This document shows, one piece after another, positions 55,712-64,000 of a stretch of DNA of 64,000 nt. Made by a program: the position numbers and the translations under genes. Source of the stretch: Bdellovibrionales bacterium RIFOXYD12_FULL_39_22 (GTDB lineage: Bacteria; Bdellovibrionota; Bacteriovoracia; Bacteriovoracales; Bacteriovoracaceae); contig MEQL01000035.1 of NCBI GenBank assembly GCA_001770205.1, positions 1 to 64,000 of the forward strand, written 5' to 3'. Every line of letters starts with the position of its first letter. Position 1 is the stretch's first letter. The notes under the pieces were generated by a model. The model searched no databases. It was given only the letters and a program-made list of their open reading frames with translations, and was not told the origin of the DNA.

Positions 55712-55904
55712 ATTAACTCCTAATTTCACTAACTGTAGTTGCCAAGAGCATTTACACAAATATAACCAATATAAATTCTAATACAAAACTAGTCTGATAA
55801 GCAAACAATATTAACAGCTAAACAGTTGCGAAAATTGGACATCTTTGCCTGCGCTATCGGCCAATAGAATCGTTTGATAGTATTATTATTAGGAGAACTA
55901 TTTG

Positions 55905-56654
55905 ATGTTTATATTGGCCCTTACGCGCGATGAATTATTACAGAAACTATTTTCCTCTTTCAACAAAGAGGAGATAAAAATTTTGTTAGTAGAGACTACC
56001 AAAGCGGTGAAAGATAATTTGGCGGCAGCAGATATTCTCTTTTTAGATTTAGATTTTGATAGTGCAATTGTTTCGAAAGTAAGAGAGCAATGTGTCGGGC
56101 AAGGTAATTTGAAGACGATCACCTGTTCAGTTGATGCAAAAAATTGTGAATCATTTAGAAAAGAGCAGTGCAAAAATCCAATTTACGATGGCCATTTACA
56201 GAAGCCTCTAAACGCAGAAATTGTTCTTGGAGTGATTTCTGATTTTAAGCAGTCGCAAAATGCGGTGGCGTTGGCACGGAAGAGCAATGATGAGCGCGAT
56301 CTTAAGAGTGAATTTATTAATACTAATTCATTGAATTTTGATCTCGAGGCATCGGAGAAAACAAAAACGGCCACCTCCCCCAAAGGAGGTCCCGCCAAAA
56401 AAGTTAATGGCGAAGAAGATTTCGGAGCACTCTCACTAGGAGATGCCACTTTGTTTGGTATTGAAAAAAAAGTTGAGGAGCGATCGAAAGCTTCTTCTGT
56501 GACAAAAGAGGCCAGTGTAGTTAAAAAAATGCCAACACTGCCAGTAAAAAATAAAGTCGAGAAGGAAGATAAAAAAGATATGGGAATGGCCAAGGGAAAG
56601 GAAGATTTAAGTTTTGTAAATATGGATATTGATAATTTAAAGCTAGATAAGTAA
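55905..56654 (+). CDS. Receiver-like protein with long disordered tail
   Basis: An AGGAG lies ten bases before the ATG (a TTG three bases earlier is also possible). The 249-residue product starts with about 110 residues of receiver-like alternation (ILFLDLDFDSAIV, then a LQKPLNAEIV end), but lacks the full acidic pocket. A polar, low-complexity tail with Lys/Glu and the segments EEDFGALSLGD and DLSFVNMDIDNLKLDK follows. It is first in a four-gene operon, 13 bases before the acidic coiled-coil gene. Confidence 0.65.
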   Translation: MFILALTRDELLQKLFSSFNKEEIKILLVETTKAVKDNLAAADILFLDLDFDSAIVSKVREQCVGQGNLKTITCSVDAKNCESFRKEQCKNPIYDGHLQKPLNAEIVLGVISDFKQSQNAVALARKSNDERDLKSEFINTNSLNFDLEASEKTKTATSPKGGPAKKVNGEEDFGALSLGDATLFGIEKKVEERSKASSVTKEASVVKKMPTLPVKNKVEKEDKKDMGMAKGKEDLSFVNMDIDNLKLDK

Positions 56655-56667
56655 GTGGAGATCGTTT

Positions 56668-58005
56668 ATGGATAAAAAAGATGAAGAACATACGTCGCAG
56701 ATTGAGGATTTAAACAAAGATGAGATGTTTGCAGATATCTCACTTGATTCAGAAGAAGAGGATGCGCCAACAGTGCAACTGGAGGATATAAAGACATCAG
56801 AGGCATTTGCGGATATCGAAATTGAGCAAGAAGAAGTTGTTTTAGATGATGATGAGGATGATCGTCCAACTGTGCTTTTAAATGATATTCAGACCCAGGG
56901 TAAGTTTTCAGATAAGGCAGATCTTGGCACTTCGCTTGCCGCAACAAAATCAGAGGATGATGATTATGAAGAAGATGATGAGGATGATCGTCCAACGGTT
57001 TTATTGGAAGATTTAAATATACAGGATGCCTTCGCTGATCTTTCAGTGGCAGAAGATGAACAGATTGCTCCAATAGCTACCAAAAAAGTAAAAGCACCTC
57101 ATTTACCAACGCCACCAGCTCCTGAAAAATTTACGGCCATTGAGGATAAACAAGCGGAGGATATTTTTTCAGAACTTCGCACCGATAGTAATGTGCCGCC
57201 AGCATCAGCTACTGTCCAGGCCACAACCTTAGATTCAGAAAAAGAGGTAGATAATATTTTTGATTTGCGGCCATCAGTCAAGGCCGCAGAGGAAACCACA
57301 GTCGAGAAAGTAGTGTCAATTGAGCCTTCTATTTTTGAGGGGGTTGTTGAAGAAAAAATTGCTTCGGTAAATGTAGATGAGAAGGAGTTGGAAGCGCCAG
57401 ATCAGTTGCGTGTGCAAACGACTATTCGTCAATTACGAGAAGAGCGCAATGGCCTGTATAAGGAAATTGCATCATTAAAGCAGCTCAAGGCACTTTTGGA
57501 TCAAGAAAATCTAGGATTGCGCTCAGAGCTTGATGAAACCAAAATTGAGCTATCATTTATAAAAAAGAGGGCCATGCAAGAGATTGATTCTGCCAAAAAT
57601 CAACTTAAGGTTTATGAAGATAGATTGTTATTATCTGAGGATAAAAATAAAAAATATAAGCAGGAATTAGAGAAAGTTGGCCAGCGTTTACGCGTAGATT
57701 ATAATCAAGTGAAGCATCGAGAGCAGGAGTTAGAAAATCAGCTAGAACTGATGAGATTAGATGCGCATGCACAGATAGAGGTTAGAGATAAAAAAATTTT
57801 AGAATTGCAGCGCAAAATTGATACGCTGGAATTTAATATGGAGAATATTATTATCCAGGACCAACGCTCTCGAGAAGAGAAAGCAAAAATGGAAGAAAGG
57901 TTAAATGGGATCATGCTTTCACTAAAAAGTTCGGTTTCTCAAATAGAAAATGAGGTTGATTTTACAAGTGGAATAAAAGCTCGTTCAGAAAAGAGGTTAC
58001 GGTGA
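56668..58005 (+). CDS. Acidic protein with PTV motif repeats and coiled coil
   Basis: The 445-residue product has an acidic, mainly disordered first half with three copies of a short motif, D/E-x-PTV-x-L-x-D-I/L followed by F-A/S-D (near residues 33, 72 and 110). At DNA level the second and third copies (about 56848 and 56978) share a GATGATGAGGATGATCGTCC core. The second half (about 245-420) is long coiled coil. The motif copies suggest binding sites for a partner. It overlaps the diguanylate cyclase start (GTGA). Function not recognised. Confidence 0.75.
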   Translation: MDKKDEEHTSQIEDLNKDEMFADISLDSEEEDAPTVQLEDIKTSEAFADIEIEQEEVVLDDDEDDRPTVLLNDIQTQGKFSDKADLGTSLAATKSEDDDYEEDDEDDRPTVLLEDLNIQDAFADLSVAEDEQIAPIATKKVKAPHLPTPPAPEKFTAIEDKQAEDIFSELRTDSNVPPASATVQATTLDSEKEVDNIFDLRPSVKAAEETTVEKVVSIEPSIFEGVVEEKIASVNVDEKELEAPDQLRVQTTIRQLREERNGLYKEIASLKQLKALLDQENLGLRSELDETKIELSFIKKRAMQEIDSAKNQLKVYEDRLLLSEDKNKKYKQELEKVGQRLRVDYNQVKHREQELENQLELMRLDAHAQIEVRDKKILELQRKIDTLEFNMENIIIQDQRSREEKAKMEERLNGIMLSLKSSVSQIENEVDFTSGIKARSEKRLR

Positions 58006-59051
58006 TAGAGAGTAAAAGATCCAAATATGACTTGATAAAGTTATTGAATTTTTTTAGTCAATATCGAGCATGGGAGATTGATAGTGAGTTATTTGAGGAC
58101 GTTAATAAGTTTTTATTTGAGCTGTTTAAGGCCAAGGCGCTATTGGTTATTTCGTATCCATACAAAGATTTAGGTGCAAGTAAAAAAAGTTCAGATGTTT
58201 CCCGCGTGATTTGGAAGAAAAATGAGGCAGACATTAAAATTTTTGGCGGGCAACTGGCAGAGATAATTAATTCTTATCAGTTGCTAGAAACGCCCAAAGA
58301 TATTCTGGTCGGCCGAAAGCGTATTGTTGTAGAATCTGACGTCCCTGAAAATTTATATTCCTTATATCTCGGTGATAATGATCGGCAGCGTTTTCTTATT
58401 ACGTTTGCCTGTGAACAAGAAATTATTTGCCAGGATATTTTGGTAGAGTATTTTATAAAGTTCATAAAAAATGCTTTTGAAAGTATTCAAAAATGGAAAT
58501 TGGTTGATCAGAATTCACGCTTGGCCAATATTGATGATGTAACTGGCCTTTATAATCAGCGAAAACTACAAAAGGATTTAGAAACTGCTATCGATCGTTA
58601 TAATGCTTCAGGATCGGGTTTTGCAATTTTATTTTTAGATATTGACCATTTCAAAGACGTTAATGATGGCCATGGGCATTTGGTTGGATCTCGTTTGTTG
58701 GCCGATTTGGCGGTTATTTTGAAAAGAATTTTACGAGAGTCTGATCTAATTTATCGTTATGGCGGAGATGAGTTTGTAATTATTGTTCCATCCGCCACCA
58801 CCGTTGACGGTAAGATTATTGGAGATCGATTGTTAGCGGGAATTATCGATAATGTTTTTAAAGTTCATGACCATAAAGAATTTAGGATTTCTGTTTCTAT
58901 TGGTGTCGCAAACTATCCAGATGATGCTAAAACCAAAGAGGATGTTCTCACCATCGCCGATCAAATGATGTATTATGCAAAAGCTCGTGGCCGCGGTAGA
59001 GTTTGCTATGCAGGAGATTTATTGGATAAACCTGGTAAGTTAGGAGCATAA
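58002..59051 (+). CDS. Diguanylate cyclase (GGDEF)
   Basis: This makes the second messenger cyclic di-GMP from GTP. The 349-residue product (GTG start overlapping the previous stop) has a GAF-like or helical sensor part (about 30-160) and a GGDEF domain. GGDEF 254-258 is intact, the metal site D213 is in FLDIDHFK, and the inhibitory I-site R245-E-S-D248 lies five residues before the GGDEF strand. It should be active and feedback-controlled. The operon context joins it to an acidic coiled-coil protein and a receiver-like protein. Confidence 0.93.
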   Translation: MIESKRSKYDLIKLLNFFSQYRAWEIDSELFEDVNKFLFELFKAKALLVISYPYKDLGASKKSSDVSRVIWKKNEADIKIFGGQLAEIINSYQLLETPKDILVGRKRIVVESDVPENLYSLYLGDNDRQRFLITFACEQEIICQDILVEYFIKFIKNAFESIQKWKLVDQNSRLANIDDVTGLYNQRKLQKDLETAIDRYNASGSGFAILFLDIDHFKDVNDGHGHLVGSRLLADLAVILKRILRESDLIYRYGGDEFVIIVPSATTVDGKIIGDRLLAGIIDNVFKVHDHKEFRISVSIGVANYPDDAKTKEDVLTIADQMMYYAKARGRGRVCYAGDLLDKPGKLGA

Positions 59052-59053
59052 AG

Positions 59054-60139
59054 GTGTTAATCCTGGTGGTTAGTGATTTTCATCTTGGTAAAGGCCAATT
59101 TCTAAAAAATGGGCAGCTCAATATTTTGGAAGATTTTAATGAAGATGATCGCTTTTGTGAGTTTTTAGAATACTATAGTTCTGGAACTAATTATTGGGCC
59201 AATGTTCATTTGGTTCTCAACGGAGATATTTTAAATTTAATTCAAATAGATATTGATGGAGTATTCTCTCATATTATCGATGAAGAGTTTACCGTTAAAT
59301 CATTAGCGAAAGTGGCCAATGGGCATAAGGCCTTTTTTGCGGCCTTAAAATCATTTTTATCTAAACCCAATAAAAAAATCTCATACATTATTGGGAATCA
59401 TGATTTGGGAATGGCCTTTTTGGCCGCGCAAAAAAAATTTCAGGAACTATTAGAAGGAAATGTTGATTTCAGTTTTTCTCTTTCTTACGAAGGAATTCAC
59501 ATCGAGCATGGCCATCGCTTTGAAGTAATCAATGCTTGTTCGGAAGATCAAGTTTTTATAGAAGGGCCACATGGTAAGAAAATATTAAACTTACCGTGGG
59601 GATCACTTTTTTGCATATCACTTCTGCCAAAGTTGAAAAAACAGCGCCCCTACATTGACAAGGTTAGGCCAATGTCTGGCTATATTAAATGGGTTTCACT
59701 ACATGATCCAATTTATTTTATAAAAGTTTTTTGGATTTTGTTAAAATATTTTGTAACTACGAGAGTAGCAAATTACACTAGACAGAATAGAAATTTTAAA
59801 ACGACGATGAAGATACTAAATCAAATCACGATTTACCCTCAGTTTGGTCGACGGGCAAAGTCTATTTTAAATCATAATCCGTTGCTACACACCGTAATCA
59901 TGGGACACACCCATCTCTTTGAATGGAGAAAATTTCCTGAGAATAAATTATATTTTAATTCTGGCTCTTGGAATCCTATTCCATCGATAGATGCGGCCAT
60001 GCATCAAAGTTTGCGAAAGTTGACTTTTGTGGAGATTGATTTTAATTCTAAAACAAAAACTATCAGAGGTGCTTCTCTAAAAGATTGGCAGGGAAGATGG
60101 CGGCCCTATCGTGACGAAGTTTCAATGAGTTTTACTTAA
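59054..60139 (+). CDS. Calcineurin-like metallophosphoesterase
   Basis: The 361-residue product (GTG start, two bases after the cyclase stop; GGAG upstream) has the dimetal motifs in order: SDFHLG, NGDIL, GNHDLG, a HGHRFE and MGHTHLFEW. The order and the GNHD resemble LpxH-type UDP-diacylglucosamine hydrolases, but the length is greater and the name is not certain. It may hydrolyse a phosphoester in lipid or nucleotide metabolism. Its 3' end overlaps the convergent thrC by 18 bases. Confidence 0.85.
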   Translation: MLILVVSDFHLGKGQFLKNGQLNILEDFNEDDRFCEFLEYYSSGTNYWANVHLVLNGDILNLIQIDIDGVFSHIIDEEFTVKSLAKVANGHKAFFAALKSFLSKPNKKISYIIGNHDLGMAFLAAQKKFQELLEGNVDFSFSLSYEGIHIEHGHRFEVINACSEDQVFIEGPHGKKILNLPWGSLFCISLLPKLKKQRPYIDKVRPMSGYIKWVSLHDPIYFIKVFWILLKYFVTTRVANYTRQNRNFKTTMKILNQITIYPQFGRRAKSILNHNPLLHTVIMGHTHLFEWRKFPENKLYFNSGSWNPIPSIDAAMHQSLRKLTFVEIDFNSKTKTIRGASLKDWQGRWRPYRDEVSMSFT

Positions 60140-61345
60140 AAGTTCGTCAATGCTTTTGATATGCTTGTCTGGCATTTTTACGTTGAGCATGGCCGACTTT
60201 ATATCCTTCAGTCCATTTCCCGTAATTAAAATTATCACCGAGTCATTTTTACTGATGCTATCCTTCACTCGCAAAAAGCCTGCAAATGATGTAGCTGCTG
60301 CTGGTTCGGCAAAGATGCCAGAGTTTTGTGCTAAATAAGATTGTGCTTGCAAAATTTCCTCATCAGAAACAGTAACTGTCTGTCCTTTGAACTCTTTTAA
60401 ATATTTTAGAGTGCGCCACCCATTGCGAGGAATATCGACTGAAATAGAGTCGGCAATGGTGTTGGCAGAAATTTTAGAAAAATGTCCCGAGGCCCATGCT
60501 CGATTAATGGCATCAGATCCAGTAGCTTGTACGCAGTGAATGGTTGGCATTTTTTTACTTAAACCTAATGCTATTAAGTCGGCAAAACCTTTGTAAACTC
60601 CAGTTATAATAACGCCATCACCAGTTGGTACAAAAACATGATCAGGAACGTTGGAGTCTAGCTGATTGAAAATTTCCAAGGAGACTGTTTTTTTTCCTTC
60701 TATAGTGAGAGGATTGTAGGCAGTGTTGCGCGAGAGGATTTTTTTGCGTTTAGAATATTCAAGAGAAATATCGAAGGCAAAATCATAATTACCATCTACA
60801 GTAATAACGTTGGCACCATACTTTATAGATTGTACAATTTTTGCGGGAGGAGCGCTTTTTGGGAGAAATAAAGTTATTTTTTGTCCGGCCGCAGCGCCCA
60901 CGCCAGACATCGAGGAGCCCGCATTGCCAGTGGAGGCAAGAGTAATTTCATTAATTTTATGTTTGTTAGCAAAAGCAGAGACTAAAAAAGAGGCCCGATC
61001 TTTAAATGATCCAGTGGGGTTGAGGGAATCATCTTTAATGAAAAGATTTTTAAATTCCAGGTGTTGTTTTAGAAGTGGTGGCCGCCAGAGGGGAGTATTG
61101 CCAACAGGCATGGGCAAAAAAAATTCTTGTTCTACTGGGAGAAAGTCAAAGATATTTGCGCTACTTTTAATTTTCTTATCGATAACAACATCTAAAATAC
61201 CCCGTGGGGGCTGGTCTGCGCTCTGTGGTATGACAGAGCAATTTGGACAAAGCATAAGTTCTGGAGTGATGGGATATTGGCCATCGCACACAGAGCATCG
61301 GTAGTGAAAGTTTTGTTTTGTTGCTTGTTCCGTGTGAGTCGACAT
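60122..61345 (-). CDS. thrC: Threonine synthase
   Basis: Threonine synthase makes threonine from O-phosphohomoserine with pyridoxal phosphate. The 407-residue product begins with a zinc-ribbon pair (CSVCDG...LCPNC). It then has the PLP-lysine motif NPTGSFKDRAS (about 105-115), the SSGNAGSSMSG-like phosphate-binding block STGNAGSSMSG and the PTGDG...GVYKGF block. It is the short class common in many bacteria and archaea. It is probably read from a leaderless promoter (61354-61382). No hom or thrB is in this window. Confidence 0.94.
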   Translation of the reverse strand: MSTHTEQATKQNFHYRCSVCDGQYPITPELMLCPNCSVIPQSADQPPRGILDVVIDKKIKSSANIFDFLPVEQEFFLPMPVGNTPLWRPPLLKQHLEFKNLFIKDDSLNPTGSFKDRASFLVSAFANKHKINEITLASTGNAGSSMSGVGAAAGQKITLFLPKSAPPAKIVQSIKYGANVITVDGNYDFAFDISLEYSKRKKILSRNTAYNPLTIEGKKTVSLEIFNQLDSNVPDHVFVPTGDGVIITGVYKGFADLIALGLSKKMPTIHCVQATGSDAINRAWASGHFSKISANTIADSISVDIPRNGWRTLKYLKEFKGQTVTVSDEEILQAQSYLAQNSGIFAEPAAATSFAGFLRVKDSISKNDSVIILITGNGLKDIKSAMLNVKMPDKHIKSIDELLSKTH

Positions 61346-61353
61346 AGAGGTTT

Positions 61354-61382
61354 AGCATATAAGGTTCATATGAAAACATCAA
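61354..61382 (-). promoter_or_regulatory. Promoter of thrC, apparently leaderless
   Basis: On the minus strand TTGATG (61377-61382) and TATGCT (61354-61359) have a 17-base spacer. The thrC ATG begins at 61345, eight bases after the -10 end, which is where transcription normally starts. No ribosome binding site precedes the ATG, as expected for a leaderless mRNA. Confidence 0.55.
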
Positions 61383-61798
61383 TAATATCTTTTATATATT
61401 CAGGGCCTCCCGGCCTCGATGAAAATTTTGTGCAAAAGTTGCAACCAAAGACATGCGATAATAGATTACGGAATTAACAAAATGGAAAAGTACTTTGCCA
61501 GGCAAGGTAGTGCAGGCCAGATACCCTTGAGCTAACCTCGCCTGCGCTTATTAAATTTTGAATACCATGACAATTACCAAAGCAAAACAGTCAGAGATAA
61601 GAAATAGTAGCTGTTTTTATGAAAACAGCGCGAAAAATATTTTGAACAAACTAACTTTTGAGAGGGAAGATTAATCAACCGAGAATTGCTGGCGTAACAA
61701 CTTGAAGGTTGATTAAGCTCTCTTTTGGTAATAGAATTTTTGGTCTGCATTACATTGAGAAATAGTTATGACTACTATGATGACAAGGAAGGAGTTGT
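61383..61798. other. Non-coding stretch with inverted repeats before arcC-like gene
   Basis: No gene is seen. Two repeats stand out: GCAGGC (61512-61517) with GCCTGC (61540-61545), and TTAATCAACC (61671-61680) with GGTTGATTAA (61707-61716), the latter followed by GCTCTCTTTT. The second could be a terminator or an attenuator. A TATGAT at 61776-61781 may be a -10 for the next gene, with a poor -35. Confidence 0.4.
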
Positions 61799-62896
61799 AT
61801 GAAGAAAGTATTGCGCGTTTTTGCGTTAGGAGGAAATGAAATTTCTCCAACTGGCGCTCAAGATCCAAAAACCAAAAAGCTGATTAATCCAGATTTGCCC
61901 AGTCAATGGCAAAGAACTTTTAAGACCAGTAAATTACTTGCAGAGATCATCGCTGCTCGGCCAGAAAATTATTACGTAATAACTCATGGTAATGGCCCAC
62001 AAGTCGGAAATATTTTATTGCGCTCGGAGTATTCGCGGCCCATCTTGCACACTATCCCTCTTGATGTTTGTGGCGCCGATTCTCAGGGGGGAATTGGTTA
62101 TATGATTGGGCAGATTACCCAAAATGCACTGCGGGCCTTGGGAGTAAATCGTTTAGTGGCCGAAACGCTAAATCAAGTAGTGGTACGGGCGGACGATCCG
62201 GCATTTTCGAATCCTACCAAATATATTGGCCCGGCAATGGGCAAGGAGGAGGCAGAAAAACGTGCATACGAAGATGGCTGGAAAGTTAAGATGTATAAAA
62301 AAAATGAGGACGGAGTAGAGGTTTATCGACGGGTAGTCCCCTCTCCCAAACCAGTAGATATCGTGGAATTGGATTTAATCGATTCCAATTTAAGAAATGG
62401 TATTGTCCCTATTGCGGTAGGCGGAGGAGGCATTCCAGTTAAGGAAGTTCCTGTGGAAAATCGACGTGGTAAAAAAGTCTCGGTGGCCAACTACAATATT
62501 GAATATGAAAGCACTTCGGAAAAAAGCTTGCCAGTTTATACTGGAGTTGAAGCGGTGATCGATAAGGATTTGGCCTCAGCACTTTTAGGAATAAAGCTTA
62601 AAGCAAAGGCCCAAGCACGAGGTGAAGATATCGATGCAGAATTTACTATTTTTACTGACGTGGACGGCGCAAAATTGGATTATCAAAAACCAACGCAAAA
62701 AGATTTGCGTCTTTTAACGGTAGCTCAGGCCGAAGAGTTGCTTCGAAGCGGCGCTTTTCCGGATGGAAGTATGGGGCCTAAAATTGAGGCGGCCATAATG
62801 TTCGTGAAAGGTGGTGGCAATAAGGCATACATCACCCGAGTGGATCTTTTTGAACAAACATTAAAACAAAATAGTGGCACGACAATTGTTCCATAA
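61799..62896 (+). CDS. Carbamate kinase-like protein
   Basis: Carbamate kinase makes ATP from carbamoyl phosphate and ADP. The 365-residue product has the family blocks GGNEISP (near residue 11), THGNGPQVGN, VAVGGGG-like AVGGGGIPV, 'VIDKDLASALLG' and FTDVDGA. It is about 50 residues longer than usual, with an insertion in the Lys/Glu-rich middle (about 150-245). An AAGGAG five bases upstream sets the ATG. It is followed after 17 bases by a YgeW-type carbamoyltransferase, a pairing that supports breakdown of a carbamoylated (ureido) compound with ATP gain. Confidence 0.93.
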   Translation: MKKVLRVFALGGNEISPTGAQDPKTKKLINPDLPSQWQRTFKTSKLLAEIIAARPENYYVITHGNGPQVGNILLRSEYSRPILHTIPLDVCGADSQGGIGYMIGQITQNALRALGVNRLVAETLNQVVVRADDPAFSNPTKYIGPAMGKEEAEKRAYEDGWKVKMYKKNEDGVEVYRRVVPSPKPVDIVELDLIDSNLRNGIVPIAVGGGGIPVKEVPVENRRGKKVSVANYNIEYESTSEKSLPVYTGVEAVIDKDLASALLGIKLKAKAQARGEDIDAEFTIFTDVDGAKLDYQKPTQKDLRLLTVAQAEELLRSGAFPDGSMGPKIEAAIMFVKGGGNKAYITRVDLFEQTLKQNSGTTIVP

Positions 62897-62913
62897 ATTT
62901 CAGGAGAAGGAAA

Positions 62914-64000
62914 ATGAGCGAACTAAATCAGTTGATCGAAAACATTGAATTATTAAAACCATCTAATCTGCACAAGAAAGATTTTTTACTTACGTGGGAG
63001 AAGAGTGTCGATGACCTAAAACAAGTGCTAGCAGTCGCAGATGCTTTGAAATTTTTACATAAGCATAATATCAATACTCGCTGCTTTGAATCCGGACTGG
63101 CCGTATCTCTTTTTCGTGATAACTCTACGCGCACACGTTTCTCTTTTGCATCAGCAGTAAACTTGTTAGGCCTGGAGATGCAAGATTTGGAAGAGGGAAA
63201 ATCTCAAATAGCACACGGAGAGACGGTGCGCGAGACTGCCAATATGATTTCCTTTTTGACAGAGGTTATTGGGATTCGGGATGATATGTTTTTGGGGGCC
63301 GGTAATCGTTATATGAAAGAAGTTGGTGCTGCACTGGATGATGGATTTGCCAATGGGGTTTTAAATCAACGTCCGACGGTGGTAAATCTTCAATGTGATG
63401 TCGATCATCCTACGCAGTCAATGGCCGATCTGTGTTGGCTGCAAGAGCATTTTGGTTCACTAGAAAATTTAAAAGGAAAAAAAGTGGCAATGACCTGGGC
63501 CTACTCACCTAGCTATGGAAAACCGCTTTCTGTTCCGCAAGGAATAATTGGACTTTTAACCCGTTTTGGCATGGATGTAACACTTGCTCATCCCGAAGGA
63601 TATGGACTTATTCCCGAGGTAGTCGATTTGGCCGGAAAAAATGCGCGCGAAGGTGGAGGTAGTTTCCGCGTGGCCAACACGATGGAAGATGCGTTTAAGG
63701 GGGCGGATATTGTTTATCCAAAAAGTTGGGCACCATATGCTGTTATGGGAAGACGCACAGAGCTTTTGTCCAAACAAGATCATAACGGACTTAAGGATTT
63801 AGAGAAAAACTGTCTGGCGCAAAACGCTAATTTTAAAAATTGGGAGTGCAACGAAAAAATGATGAAGCTGACGAAAAATGGAAACGCGCTGTATATGCAC
63901 TGCCTACCAGCGGACATTTCAGGAGTTTCTTGTAAAGAGGGAGAAGTGGCCGCGTCAGTATTTGAAAAATATAGAGTGGCCACTTACAAAGAGGCCGGAT
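62914..64000 (+). CDS. ygeW: Carbamoyltransferase, YgeW type (cut by window end)
   Basis: The open frame starts at ATG 62914 (AGGAGAAGG upstream) and is still open at the end, with 362 codons seen; the E. coli homologue is about 396 residues, so about 30 are missing. It has the carbamoyl-phosphate site FRDNSTRTRFSF, the 'LEEGKSQIAHGETVRETA' block, DHPTQSMADL and HCLPA. These details, especially the knotted-family block, match YgeW rather than ornithine transcarbamoylase. YgeW takes part in breakdown of diureidopropionate-type or purine-derived ureido compounds; the substrate is inferred. Confidence 0.9.
   Translation, partial: MSELNQLIENIELLKPSNLHKKDFLLTWEKSVDDLKQVLAVADALKFLHKHNINTRCFESGLAVSLFRDNSTRTRFSFASAVNLLGLEMQDLEEGKSQIAHGETVRETANMISFLTEVIGIRDDMFLGAGNRYMKEVGAALDDGFANGVLNQRPTVVNLQCDVDHPTQSMADLCWLQEHFGSLENLKGKKVAMTWAYSPSYGKPLSVPQGIIGLLTRFGMDVTLAHPEGYGLIPEVVDLAGKNAREGGGSFRVANTMEDAFKGADIVYPKSWAPYAVMGRRTELLSKQDHNGLKDLEKNCLAQNANFKNWECNEKMMKLTKNGNALYMHCLPADISGVSCKEGEVAASVFEKYRVATYKEAG

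Noticed and set aside
1-64000. tRNA, rRNA, CRISPR arrays, transposases
   Set aside because: Looked for by eye (TTC-loop patterns, regular spaced repeats, DDE or integrase motifs) and none found.

Overview
The window looks like an ordinary chromosomal segment of a didermic, AT-rich, motile bacterium, most plausibly a Bdellovibrio-like predator of the Bdellovibrionota (Bacteriovorax/Peredibacter side). This placement is an inference. It rests on a histone-fold protein of the type known from Bdellovibrio, a CFI-box surface protein, many lipoproteins and secreted peptidases, LPS export genes, a FliL-like protein and partial chemotaxis modules. No 16S rRNA or other decisive marker is present. I saw no tRNA, rRNA, CRISPR array, insertion sequence, integrase or prophage gene.

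Left third (1-25.6 kb). mutS reads left. A conserved envelope block reads right: lptC/lptA-like, lptB, rpoN, hpf. Next come mostly lineage-specific secreted genes. They include a large double peptidase (M28 plus M1), a C45-like N-terminal-nucleophile hydrolase, a membrane-tethered thioredoxin, a coiled-coil protein ending in an Hsp20-like domain, outer-membrane-like proteins, lipoproteins and a degenerate HD-GYP protein.

Middle (25.6-46 kb). This part holds an iron-uptake operon (a Cys-rich small protein, feoA, feoB) behind a near-consensus promoter, a UDPGP-family uridylyltransferase, and a carboxyltransferase/OadG-like/biotin-carrier/cca operon. Divergent from the last is a zinc-finger plus histone-fold protein, translationally coupled to a NadD-like nucleotidyltransferase. 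Next come a CFI-box protein, a CheY-like receiver, yebC, a receiver-CheX protein, a DnaQ-DinG fusion helicase, and a cheW-cheR-cheD-cheY-cheX cluster without cheA or cheB.

Right third (46-64 kb). Here are a large lipoprotein, a catalytically dead rhomboid, a FliL-like protein, a PhnP-like metallo-hydrolase divergent from an active/inactive pair of M16 peptidases (with a Fur-box-like site between), and a coupled operon of L,D-transpeptidase, membrane coiled coil and bactofilin. A four-gene operon (receiver-like, acidic-repeat coiled coil, diguanylate cyclase, metallophosphoesterase) follows, then thrC with an apparently leaderless promoter. The window ends in a carbamate kinase and YgeW-type carbamoyltransferase pair, the second cut by the window end.

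The strongest candidates for new biology are the zinc-finger histone and its coupled NadD-like partner, the extreme over-representation of the palindrome GGCC across the whole window, the M28-M1 double peptidase, the coiled coil with a terminal alpha-crystallin-like domain, and the acidic linear-motif repeats encoded next to a diguanylate cyclase.
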